From Pseudarcicella hirudinis (lineage in GTDB: Bacteria; Bacteroidota; Bacteroidia; Cytophagales; Spirosomataceae), in assembly GCF_900115665.1 (NCBI RefSeq), contig NZ_FOXH01000005.1:1-64000 (forward strand): a DNA stretch of 64,000 nt, read 5' to 3'. The notes below the pieces were generated by a model that had not been told where the DNA came from, ran no database searches, and saw only the letters and a program-made list of their open reading frames with translations. Numbering within the stretch: the first letter of the stretch is position 1; every line of letters begins with the position of its first letter. Shown piece after piece: positions 26,046-33,569 of the stretch. Position numbers and translations under genes: made by a program.

Positions 26046-27440
26046 ATGAATAATAAACAACATACAATCAAAAAGGCCGTTTCTTTAACGGGTGTAGGTT
26101 TACATACTGGCGTAACAGCTACGATGACATTTGTTCCTGCTCCTACTAATCACGGTTTTAAGTTTCAACGTACTGATTTACCCGGCCAGCCGATTGCTGA
26201 TGCTGATGTTGACCACGTGGTTGACCTTTCACGTGGTACTACTATTGAACATAATGGTGCCAGAATTAACACGGTAGAGCATGTTTTGGCAGCACTTGTG
26301 GGCATGCAGGTTGATAATGTTTTGATTCAACTGGACGGCCCGGAACCTCCGATTATGGACGGGAGTTCTATCAAATTTGTGGAAGCGCTTGAAGATGCCG
26401 GACTTGAGGAACAGGATGCCCACCGTAAATTCTTCGAACTTCCGGAAGAAGTCAGATATAAAGACCTGGAAAGAGGAGTTGAAGTCACCGCACTGCCGTT
26501 AAATGACTATCGTTTGACAGTGATGGTTGATTATAATTCTAAATTTCTGACCAGTCAGCACGCAAACCTGACTAATATTTCACAATTCGCCAATGATTTT
26601 GCTAATTGCCGTACTTTCTGCTTTATGCATGAACTGGAAGCACTTTACAAGGCAAACCTTATCAAAGGCGGAGACTTGTCAAATGCTATTGTAATTGCTG
26701 ATCGTGAGTATAAGGCCGGCGAATTGGATCACCTTGCTGAATTATTAGGGAAACCTAAAGTAAGTGTTGACAAAGGAACCGGTATTCTTAACAATCTTGA
26801 ATTGCATTATCCAAACGAAATGGCCCGCCATAAGTTACTGGATATGATCGGAGATTTAGCTTTAGTGGGGCGTCCGATAAAAGCCCAGATTCTTGCCGCC
26901 CGTCCAGGCCATGCCGCGAACGTTGCTTTGGCAAAGAAAATTAAGAAGCTTATGCTTGAAACGGAGAAAAATAAGGTTCCTGTTTATGATCCGAAACAAC
27001 CTCCGATTTTTACACACGAGAGAATTTATCAATTGTTAGAACACCGTTATCCATTTCAAATGGTAGATAAAATTATCTATCTTGATGACGAAAGTGTAGT
27101 GGGTGTGAAAAATGTTACCATGAATGAAAATTACTTCATGGGACATTTTCCAAATAATCCGGTAATGCCGGGTGTGATGCAGGTTGAAGCAATGGCCCAG
27201 ACCGGAGGTATTTTAGTTTTCAGTACAGTACCTGATCCTGAAAATTACTGGCCATATCTTGTTGCAATTGAAAACTGTCGTTTCAGAAGAAATGTAGTTC
27301 CGGGTGATACCGTAATTTTTAAATGTCAGTTGCTTGCTCCAATCCGTCGTGGAATCGCAAAAATGCACGGAACGGCTTATGTAGCCGGACAGATTGTCTG
27401 TGAAGCCGATATGACCGCAAGTTTAGTTAGAAAAAATTAG
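26046..27440 (+). CDS. lpxC-fabZ: Bifunctional UDP-3-O-acyl-GlcNAc deacetylase / 3-hydroxyacyl-ACP dehydratase
   Basis: 464 residues, the fusion known across Bacteroidota. The LpxC part (about 1-310) deacetylates UDP-3-O-acyl-GlcNAc, the committed lipid A step. It shows GVGLHTG, the zinc His in TVEHVLAAL (about residue 78), and HKLLDMIGDLAL (about 260), which supplies the second His and the Asp. The FabZ part (about 325-464) dehydrates 3-hydroxyacyl-ACP in fatty acid synthesis; it shows HRYPFQMVDKI and the catalytic His/Glu in GHFPNNPVMPGVMQVEAMAQ (about 365-384). Joining the two activities places enzymes that compete for the 3-hydroxyacyl-ACP pool in one chain. It lies between lpxD (91 bp) and lpxA (59 bp). 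Confidence 0.98.
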   Translation: MNNKQHTIKKAVSLTGVGLHTGVTATMTFVPAPTNHGFKFQRTDLPGQPIADADVDHVVDLSRGTTIEHNGARINTVEHVLAALVGMQVDNVLIQLDGPEPPIMDGSSIKFVEALEDAGLEEQDAHRKFFELPEEVRYKDLERGVEVTALPLNDYRLTVMVDYNSKFLTSQHANLTNISQFANDFANCRTFCFMHELEALYKANLIKGGDLSNAIVIADREYKAGELDHLAELLGKPKVSVDKGTGILNNLELHYPNEMARHKLLDMIGDLALVGRPIKAQILAARPGHAANVALAKKIKKLMLETEKNKVPVYDPKQPPIFTHERIYQLLEHRYPFQMVDKIIYLDDESVVGVKNVTMNENYFMGHFPNNPVMPGVMQVEAMAQTGGILVFSTVPDPENYWPYLVAIENCRFRRNVVPGDTVIFKCQLLAPIRRGIAKMHGTAYVAGQIVCEADMTASLVRKN

Positions 27441-27499
27441 TTAACAGTTTCAAGGTAAGGGATTTTAGTGAAAAGATCGTCAAACCTGTAACCACAAAT

Positions 27500-28276
27500 A
27501 TGACACAACCATTAGCGTACATTAACCCTGAGGCAAAACTTGCACACAATGTTGTGGTGGAACCGTTTACGGTAATTCACAAAAATGTAGAAATCGGGGA
27601 AGGCACCTGGATTGGCTCCAATGTCACAATTTTTCCCGGAGCCAGAATCGGGAAGAACTGTAAGATTTTTCCCGGAGCAGTAATTGCTGCCATTCCGCAA
27701 GACTTAAAGTTTGGCGGAGAAGATACTTATGCCATTATCGGCGACAATACTACCATTCGGGAATGTGCAACTGTCAATAGAGGAACTATTGATAAATATA
27801 AAACAGAAATAGGCAAAAACTGCCTCCTGATGGCATACGTTCATGTGGCTCATGATTGTCTGATCGGAGATAACTGCATTATTGCCAATAATGTACAGAT
27901 GGGAGGACACGTTGAAGTGGCTGATTATGCCAGATTAGGCGGATCCTGCTCCATTCATCAGTTTGTAAAAATCGGTCGCCATGTAATGGTGTCCGGAGGC
28001 TCTTTAATCAGAAAAGATGTTCCTCCGTTTACAAAGTCTGGTCGTGAACCACTTTCTTATGCAGGTGTTAACTCAATCGGGTTACGCAGAAGCGGGTTCT
28101 CTGACGAACAAATTGCCAATATTCAGGAAACATATCGTTTTGTCTATCTGAAAGGATTGAACAATCTGGATGCTCTCGAACAAATCGAAATTAATCTTCC
28201 GGCTTCCTCCGAAAGAGATGAAATCCTCAATTTCATCCGTAACTCAGAAAGAGGAATTATGAAAGGTCTCTCGTAA
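27500..28276 (+). CDS. lpxA: UDP-N-acetylglucosamine acyltransferase
   Basis: 258 residues, the usual length. LpxA adds a 3-hydroxyacyl chain from ACP to O-3 of UDP-GlcNAc, the first lipid A step, as a cytoplasmic trimer. The first about 190 residues are hexapeptide repeats (IGEGTWIGSNVTIFPGARIG). The catalytic His lies near residue 119 in VHVAHDCLIGDNC, and FGGEDTYAIIGDNTTIRE matches the conserved substrate region. The C-terminal helical part begins at SIGLRRSGFSDEQI. A long palindrome and an ABC ATPase gene follow immediately on the same strand. Confidence 0.97.
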   Translation: MTQPLAYINPEAKLAHNVVVEPFTVIHKNVEIGEGTWIGSNVTIFPGARIGKNCKIFPGAVIAAIPQDLKFGGEDTYAIIGDNTTIRECATVNRGTIDKYKTEIGKNCLLMAYVHVAHDCLIGDNCIIANNVQMGGHVEVADYARLGGSCSIHQFVKIGRHVMVSGGSLIRKDVPPFTKSGREPLSYAGVNSIGLRRSGFSDEQIANIQETYRFVYLKGLNNLDALEQIEINLPASSERDEILNFIRNSERGIMKGLS

Positions 28277-28284
28277 ATATAATA

Positions 28285-28328
28285 AGTCGGGAATTGATAA
28301 TAATTCGAATTATTGTCAGTTCCCGACT
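28285..28328 (+). promoter_or_regulatory. 44-bp near-perfect inverted repeat between lpxA and the ABC ATPase gene
   Basis: Arms 28285-28305 and 28308-28328 pair along 21 positions (AGTCGGGAA ... TTCCCGACT at the base), with only two G-U pairs and a two-base centre. It begins 9 bp after the lpxA stop codon and ends 8 bp before the ATG of the next gene. There is no T-run, so a simple terminator is unlikely. An RNA-processing hairpin or attenuating structure is possible. Confidence 0.7.
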
Positions 28329-28336
28329 ATCATCAA

Positions 28337-28975
28337 ATGCTCATTAAAGCCGAAAATTTAGGAAAAAAATTTAGAAACGAATGGATCTTCAGGAATTTAT
28401 CCCTCGACTTCCAATCTGATCAGTCCTATACCTTTACCGGAGCAAATGGAAGCGGGAAGTCAACTCTTTTGCAGGTTCTCTCTGGCTTCATTCCACAGAA
28501 TGAAGGAAATATAAGCTATTTTCAATCCTCAGAATCCTCAGATCAGATCCGTTCTGACGATTTTTTCAAACATCTTATTATTGCAGCACCTTATCTCGAA
28601 TTAATTGAAGAATTTACCCTTCTTGAATTAATCGAATTTCATATTAAATTCAAGCCTTTCAGAGAATCTCTGCATACCAGTGATTTTATCGATTTCATCG
28701 AATTACCTGCCGCCAGAAATAAAGAAATCAAATTTTTCTCATCAGGGATGAAACAAAGGGTAAAATTAGGACTGGCTTTCTGGTCTGATTGCGGAATTCT
28801 GATGCTTGATGAACCTACTTCTAACCTTGATGCTCAGGCTTCCGCCTGGTATCTCGAGAATGTTCGTAAATTCAGCAAAGACCGCATTTTGTTTATTTGC
28901 TCCAATCAACCCTCTGAGTATGAATTTTGTCAAAATATTCATAATATTCATACTTTCAAGCCGGGTTTCGCTTAG
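28337..28975 (+). CDS. ABC transporter ATP-binding protein, partner unknown
   Basis: 212 residues from the ATG at 28337; a TTG at 28313 would place the start inside the palindrome and adds no conserved residue. All ATPase motifs are present: Walker A GANGSGKST (35-43), signature FSSGMKQRVKLG (about 134-145), Walker B GILMLDEPTSNLD (about 153-165). The Q-loop region is short. The protein is smaller than GldA-type ATPases and no permease gene is adjacent. Location directly after lpxA suggests a cell-envelope role, but that is inference. The C-terminus, FICSNQPSEYEFCQNIHNI, resembles the stretch after the switch in small export-type ATPases. Confidence 0.85.
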   Translation: MLIKAENLGKKFRNEWIFRNLSLDFQSDQSYTFTGANGSGKSTLLQVLSGFIPQNEGNISYFQSSESSDQIRSDDFFKHLIIAAPYLELIEEFTLLELIEFHIKFKPFRESLHTSDFIDFIELPAARNKEIKFFSSGMKQRVKLGLAFWSDCGILMLDEPTSNLDAQASAWYLENVRKFSKDRILFICSNQPSEYEFCQNIHNIHTFKPGFA

Positions 28976-29035
28976 ACTTTCCATTCACTTCTGTTTAATC
29001 CAGAATCAAGCCTTCCGATTAAGACAGGGATTTAT

Positions 29036-29043
29036 TACTTTTG
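29036..29043 (+). promoter_or_regulatory. Candidate -7 element TACTTTTG
   Basis: Exact TAnnTTTG match 23 bp upstream of the DUF4920 gene's ATG, a typical distance. No clear TTG at -33. Confidence 0.45.
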
Positions 29044-29066
29044 CCTAAACTTCAGACAATAATATT

Positions 29067-29510
29067 ATGAAAAAACTATTTTTTCTGGCTTGCTTCTCAC
29101 TAGCCATATCAAAAGCCAATGCGCAATCTTTCCACGGAGCAAAATTTGACGAGAAAGGCGCAATTTCTACACAGGAACTTGTTAGTCAGATTGATGGAAA
29201 AGATTCTCTGGTAACGAAAGTACAGGGCACTGTTGAGTCAGTTTGTAAAGAAAGAGGATGCTGGATGAAAGTCAAACTAAACGACGGACAGTCTATGAGG
29301 GTAACTTTTAAAGATTACGGTTTCTTTGTTCCGAAAGATATTACAGGTAAAAATGTAGTTTTCGAAGGAATTGCCAAAGTTAAAACTACCTCCGTAAAGC
29401 AATTAAAACATTATGCTAAAGATGCCGGGAAAAGTAAGGAAGAAATTGCCAAAATTACTGAACCTGAAAAAGCACTGGCTTTTGTGGCTGATGGTGTGAT
29501 CATAAAATAG
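29067..29510 (+). CDS. DUF4920 secreted protein
   Basis: 147 residues, signal peptide 1-19 (ending KANAQ). The mature part fits DUF4920, small periplasmic or outer-membrane proteins of Bacteroidota: FHGAKFDEKGAIS, then VQGTVESVCKERGCWMKVKL with Cys60 and Cys65, followed by RVTFKDYGFFVPKD and VVFEGIAKV. The two Cys residues in CKERGCW could bind a metal or form a disulfide. The fold resembles a small OB-like barrel, which is inference. No experimental function is known to me. It has its own promoter-like element and faces gldF tail to tail. Confidence 0.85.
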   Translation: MKKLFFLACFSLAISKANAQSFHGAKFDEKGAISTQELVSQIDGKDSLVTKVQGTVESVCKERGCWMKVKLNDGQSMRVTFKDYGFFVPKDITGKNVVFEGIAKVKTTSVKQLKHYAKDAGKSKEEIAKITEPEKALAFVADGVIIK

Positions 29511-29520
29511 AACTTCTGTT

Positions 29521-29545
29521 AACCCTGATTAGGAAGATCAGGGTT
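29521..29545 (+). terminator. Hairpin between DUF4920 gene and gldF
   Basis: Stem AACCCTGAT / ATCAGGGTT with a seven-base loop, 10 bp after the DUF4920 stop and overlapping the end of gldF. A T-rich stretch starts a few bases later. Probably terminates the plus-strand gene. Confidence 0.55.
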
Positions 29546-30263
29546 AGCTCATTTTTGATAATAGTTTTAACCTTGATGCCCAGAGCATTATTGAAATAAC
29601 TGACAGAAAATATATCACATTTCTGGAATCAATCAAACCCCTTCCCAAAGCATTATACTGATAGTCAAGACCTAATTGACCGAAAGTATATCCTAATCCT
29701 TCAAAGAGCGCGGCAATCTCTCCTATTCCATAGTACAAAAACAAGCACATTACAAAAGAAAGTACAAAGGCAACAACCTGATTATCAGTCAATGATGATG
29801 TAAATATTCCTACCGCAGCAAAAACACAACCCAGCAAAAACAATCCCAGGTAAGAGCTGAAAGTAGCGGCAGAATCAATATTTCCTTCAGGGCTTCCCAG
29901 ACTATATACAGAAAAATAATAGAGCAAAGTAGGCAATAAAGCCAGAAAAATCAGGAAACAGCTTGCCAGGTATTTCCCGATAATTATGTCCCAGACAGAA
30001 AGCGGTTTGGTAAAAAGCAGCTCAATCGTTCCGGTTTTAACTTCCTCCGAAAATGCCCTCATGGTAATGGCAGGAATCAAAAACAGGAAAATATAAGGAG
30101 AGATGTTAAAAAAGGAGGACATATCGGCAAAACCATTGTCGAGAATATTATCACTAAAAACCCAGACAAACAAACCTGTAGCGGTCAAAAAAACTGCCAT
30201 TACGATATAGCCAATCAGAGAGCTTAAGAAACTATTTACTTCCTTTTTGAAGATTTGATACAT
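29544..30263 (-). CDS. gldF: Gliding-motility-associated ABC transporter permease
   Basis: 239 residues with six membrane helices, the ABC-2 permease layout. The opening MYQIFKKEVNSFLSSLIGYI and the segment ITMRAFSEEVKTGTIELLFT, KPLSVWDIIIGKYLA match GldF. GldF works with GldA (ATPase) and GldG and is required for gliding in Flavobacterium, apparently indirectly and not in all species with a T9SS. In most genomes gldG follows directly. Here the frame downstream is the convergent DUF4920 gene, so gldG is not in this cluster. Two DUF4199 membrane protein genes lie just upstream on the same strand and may be co-transcribed. Confidence 0.88.
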   Translation of the reverse strand: MYQIFKKEVNSFLSSLIGYIVMAVFLTATGLFVWVFSDNILDNGFADMSSFFNISPYIFLFLIPAITMRAFSEEVKTGTIELLFTKPLSVWDIIIGKYLASCFLIFLALLPTLLYYFSVYSLGSPEGNIDSAATFSSYLGLFLLGCVFAAVGIFTSSLTDNQVVAFVLSFVMCLFLYYGIGEIAALFEGLGYTFGQLGLDYQYNALGRGLIDSRNVIYFLSVISIMLWASRLKLLSKMS

Positions 30264-30321
30264 TATCCTCTTTATTATCTTTTAAAATAATCCGATCTCA
30301 GGAGATAAGATTAACAACATT

Positions 30322-30855
30322 CTATTCAAAAAACGACTTTTCCTTCTTCAAAATTGCTGCAATGACAAGGGAAAGAATCAATCCCAGAAATGTCCAGAAA
30401 AACAACTGAAAAACAAACTGTACACTTAAGCTTGTCATCATTTTTCCGATAGCTGAATTCATAAACATTTCGTATTGCTCTTCTGTTCTCCCGCTCTCAA
30501 TCATCTTGTCATGTTGAAATTCAGTCATTTTCTTTGCTGAAGCAGGATCAATCAAAGTCAGATAAATGTAATTAAATCCACCTGAAATAATGGAATAAAT
30601 AACGGAAATTAAAACCCCGATTCCTATTCCTTGGCCGTAAGACATCAGATCCTTGTTATTCAATCTGAAATCTTTCATGGCCAAAACATAAATAAATATG
30701 GTAAAAACTACCAGTAAGCCAAAACCCAGCGTAGAGAATAACGAATTTCTATACAGATCAAATACATAGTTCACAACAGTCAGCACAGAAGAAATAAGAC
30801 CTGAAATGAATCCCCATTTCAAAGCAATTCTGGTAGTAGAGGTTCCTTGTTCCAT
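30322..30855 (-). CDS. DUF4199 membrane protein
   Basis: 177 residues with four membrane helices (about 14-30, 38-60, 78-100, 145-170). It starts MEQGTSTTRIALKWGFISGL, and the YGQGIGIGVLISVIYSIISG segment between helices 2 and 3 is characteristic of DUF4199. The long loop after helix 3 holds DPASAKKMTEFQHDKMIESG, a helical charged stretch also typical. Function unknown. It lies between another DUF4199 gene (19 bp) and gldF (58 bp), all on the minus strand, so they are probably one transcript with the dihydroorotase-like gene. Confidence 0.8.
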   Translation of the reverse strand: MEQGTSTTRIALKWGFISGLISSVLTVVNYVFDLYRNSLFSTLGFGLLVVFTIFIYVLAMKDFRLNNKDLMSYGQGIGIGVLISVIYSIISGGFNYIYLTLIDPASAKKMTEFQHDKMIESGRTEEQYEMFMNSAIGKMMTSLSVQFVFQLFFWTFLGLILSLVIAAILKKEKSFFE

Positions 30856-30874
30856 TAATTTATAAGGTATATTA

Positions 30875-31399
30875 TTATTTTACATATTGTCTTCTGAAAT
30901 AAATCGAAATCATAATAGAAGGTAAAAAGCCCAAAATCATTTTCTGCTGTACCTCATCTGAGGCAATTGAAGCCGGTGTAATGAGCTTAATCTGATTCAT
31001 CAGATCAATAAAGTAATTAAGTCCTTCCTGCTTTACAATCTGAGCCTTATAGCTTAGAAGTTCCTGAATACTCTGGTCAACAAAGAGTTTAATCAAATCT
31101 CCGTTATTAGCTCCGAAATACCAGTATAAACAACTGGAACTTATACAGGCCGCCACGAAATTGGTAAAGTTTGCTACAATCAAACCTTCCCAGAAATGGA
31201 GAATCTCATCTTGTTTGGTTTTGCGGTAAGCTCTCACTGCCAACACCATGAAAATAATGTTAATGATCGCATTCGGGGCTTTTTTCCCCGCAAGAGGAAT
31301 CACTCCTATACTATTCAGCACCAGACAATAGCCAAAGCATGCAAGCCCGGCAAGTACACCAAATACTATTGTTTTTCTAAAAAAAGTTACAGTAAACAC
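30875..31399 (-). CDS. DUF4199-like membrane protein
   Basis: 174 residues and about four membrane helices. It begins MFTVTFFRKTIVFGVLAGLA and contains RKTKQDEILHFWEGLIVANF, the FWEG.. .. loop common in DUF4199 proteins, and an extended helical loop (LSYKAQIVKQEGLNYFIDLM). It is a diverged sister of the gene just downstream. Unlike it, the C-terminus is short and basic (YFRRQYVK). Function unknown. It follows the dihydroorotase-like gene by 52 bp on the same strand. Confidence 0.75.
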   Translation of the reverse strand: MFTVTFFRKTIVFGVLAGLACFGYCLVLNSIGVIPLAGKKAPNAIINIIFMVLAVRAYRKTKQDEILHFWEGLIVANFTNFVAACISSSCLYWYFGANNGDLIKLFVDQSIQELLSYKAQIVKQEGLNYFIDLMNQIKLITPASIASDEVQQKMILGFLPSIMISIYFRRQYVK

Positions 31400-31451
31400 G
31401 CTGTTATTTTTTACTTCTGTAAATTACTGATAAAATTAATGTCTTCTGCTA

Positions 31452-32753
31452 TTATTTCTCCGTTTTCCAGAATTTGCCATTGTTGATGACAGCAACCGCC
31501 TTCCCGGTAAAGGTCTGGCCGATAAACGGAGAATTTTTAGATTTTGAAACAATACTCTTTTCTGTATAATTCCAGGTTTTGTCTGCACTAAAAACTGTCA
31601 GGTTGGCATTTTGTCCGATTTCAATCTTTGGATTGGCAATCCCTAAAATTCTCCTTGGTCCTGTGGTAATCTTTTCAATGATTTCTTCTGCTGAAAGTAT
31701 TTCATTGTTTGTGGCAATGGCAGGAAAGAGTGTTTCCAGTCCGATTACACCAAACTCTGCCATATCAAATTCAAGCTTTTTCGATTCTTCTTCATGCGGG
31801 TTATGATCAGAAACAATCGCATCGATTGTTCCGTTTGCCAGTCCTTCCCACAAAGCATCCACATCTTCCTGAGCTCTGAACGGAGGATTTACTTTCAGGT
31901 TAGGATCAAAAGAAAAGAGGTTTTCATCGGTAAAAGCAAGCTGGTGGGCAGCCACATCACAACTGACCGGCAAACCCATCTCTTTCGCCTGTCCAATCAT
32001 TTCAACAGATTCTGCCGTTGAAATACATGAAAAATGAAGCAGGCTTTTACGGTTAGGCATTTTAAACAAAGGACTTGAAACTACATACTGAAGTAGTTTC
32101 AGATCTCTCATCACCATCATATCCTCTGCCATTTTAGGCATTCCTTTCATTCCGATCAGCGTACTGGTAATTCCTTCGTGCATTTGTCCGAAATGTGTCA
32201 GATTCTCTTCTTCCGGTCTGTTCACCAGTATTCCGCCGAATTGTGCCAGGTATTGAAGCGTTTTAAGGAAAATATCAGCATTTTGCAAAGGATGCTCTCC
32301 ATCAGTAAATGCCACAGCTCCGGCCTGATTAAGATCTATCATTTCTGTAAAATCCTTTCCTTCACACTTTAATGTAACAGCTGCCATCGGATGTATAGCA
32401 ACCAGGTTATTTTTTCCAAAGTTTTTCAGATACTGAACACTTTCTCTTGTCTGGACAGTCGGTTTGGTATTCGGAAGAGTAGCGATTTCCGTAATTCCTC
32501 CGGCTTTTGCCGCAGATTCCATGGAGTATAAATCTTCTTTATATTCCAATCCGGGATCTTTCGCATGAACCCGCATATCAAACCATCCGGCTGAAACACT
32601 AAGTCCTTCTTCTTCAACAACTTCATCAGCTTCAACCATCAGGTTTTCACCAATCTCTGCAATTTTACCATTTTCAATAAAAATGTCCCGGATCAATCCG
32701 TTTAAAGATGATCCTTTCTGAACAATCTTAGCTGAACGAATAAGAATTTTCAT
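31452..32753 (-). CDS. pyrC: Dihydroorotase-like protein, probably non-catalytic
   Basis: 433 residues from the ATG at 32753 (MKILIRSAKIVQKG). The fold is that of the amidohydrolase/type I dihydroorotase family: an N-terminal beta domain, the barrel, and conserved stretches ITEIATLPNTKPTVQT, KVNPPFRAQEDVDALWEGLA and DAIVSDHNPHEEESKKLEFD. Key metal ligands are changed. The usual DxHxH reads D-M-R-V-H (R61 for His), the HVST ligand His is Cys in HFSCISTAESV, and the HAED region reads NRPEEENL. The His of VAAHQLAFTDE and the Asp of SDHNPH remain. Non-catalytic PyrC homologues that partner aspartate carbamoyltransferase are known in other bacteria, and degenerate PyrC-like proteins occur in Bacteroidota. 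Real pyrimidine activity is therefore doubtful. Confidence 0.8.
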   Translation of the reverse strand: MKILIRSAKIVQKGSSLNGLIRDIFIENGKIAEIGENLMVEADEVVEEEGLSVSAGWFDMRVHAKDPGLEYKEDLYSMESAAKAGGITEIATLPNTKPTVQTRESVQYLKNFGKNNLVAIHPMAAVTLKCEGKDFTEMIDLNQAGAVAFTDGEHPLQNADIFLKTLQYLAQFGGILVNRPEEENLTHFGQMHEGITSTLIGMKGMPKMAEDMMVMRDLKLLQYVVSSPLFKMPNRKSLLHFSCISTAESVEMIGQAKEMGLPVSCDVAAHQLAFTDENLFSFDPNLKVNPPFRAQEDVDALWEGLANGTIDAIVSDHNPHEEESKKLEFDMAEFGVIGLETLFPAIATNNEILSAEEIIEKITTGPRRILGIANPKIEIGQNANLTVFSADKTWNYTEKSIVSKSKNSPFIGQTFTGKAVAVINNGKFWKTEK

Positions 32754-32922
32754 TTCCAAAATTATTAATGACTATTTGACTGATAAACTTTCAGCGAATC
32801 GCATCAAGTATCTTAACTCTTTTTATGCCTTAACCGGATAAAAGCCGAAAGGAGAAATGACATGTCTTCCGGTACGTTAGCGGTTAAAATACACTTAAAT
32901 CACCGGATTTAAATGTCATATC

Positions 32923-32950
32923 AAAAAAAAGCCCTGAAAGTCAGGGCTTT
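32923..32950 (-). terminator. Terminator of gcvH
   Basis: Stem AAAGCCCTGA / TCAGGGCTTT with a three-base loop, followed on the minus strand by an eight-base T-run, 20 bp after the gcvH stop. Confidence 0.88.
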
Positions 32951-32969
32951 ATAAATATCAATTTCGAAA

Positions 32970-33350
32970 TTAATGTCCGACGTGTTGTTTGTAAGTTTCA
33001 ACATCCATAAGTCCTTCAATTTCAGAAAGATCAGAAACTTTCAATTTAATCATCCAGCCTTCACCGTATGGATCAGAGTTTACCAATTCCGGAGCATCTG
33101 ACAACTGGTCGTTTACTTCCAATACCTCACCTGCTACCGGTAAAAACAAATCTGAAACAGTTTTCACCGCTTCAACAGTTCCAAAGATTTCATCTTTGGC
33201 AAGCGTCTGACCTACTGTTTCTATTTCCACATAAACAATGTCACCCAGCTCGCTTTGCGCAAAATCAGTAACTCCAACGATGGCAACATCGCCATCCAAC
33301 TTAACCCATTCGTGTTCTTTCGTGTACAGAAGATCTTGTGGAAAATTCAT
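32970..33350 (-). CDS. gcvH: Glycine cleavage system H protein
   Basis: 126 residues, standard length. GcvH carries the aminomethyl group between the P, T and L proteins of the cytoplasmic glycine cleavage complex through a lipoyl arm. The lipoylated Lys is K63 in [17 protein letters not shown]. The opening [20 protein letters not shown] and the C-terminal [18 protein letters not shown] are canonical. None of the other gcv genes is near, which is common in Bacteroidota. A strong terminator follows, and the 219-bp gap before it separates it from sprA, which lies upstream on the same strand. Confidence 0.96.
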   Translation of the reverse strand: MNFPQDLLYTKEHEWVKLDGDVAIVGVTDFAQSELGDIVYVEIETVGQTLAKDEIFGTVEAVKTVSDLFLPVAGEVLEVNDQLSDAPELVNSDPYGEGWMIKLKVSDLSEIEGLMDVETYKQHVGH

Positions 33351-33569
33351 TTTTGTTTAGTTTGTCTTATTAATGATAATTTCAAAATCCTTTGAAAATC
33401 AGAAGAAATCTTCAGGGATTAAGCTTAACAGGGAATTGACGGAAAAGGTCTTTATGATCACTTTTATGGTTTCTGAAAGAACCCTTCCATAATTGCACTG
33501 CAAATTACAAGAAAATGCCCCTCATTTGCAAATAAAAATACAATCTAAGCTTAATCCAAACCTTTAGGA

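Noticed and set aside
26046-27440. LpxC-FabZ fusion as a novelty
   Set aside because: This fusion is well known in Bacteroidota.
28313-28336. TTG start for the ABC ATPase gene
   Set aside because: It lies inside the 44-bp palindrome and adds no conserved residues; the ATG at 28337 begins the conserved strand.
32757-32764. TAATTTTG as a promoter for the dihydroorotase-like gene
   Set aside because: It is within a few bases of the ATG, which would put transcription start inside the start codon; treated as chance.
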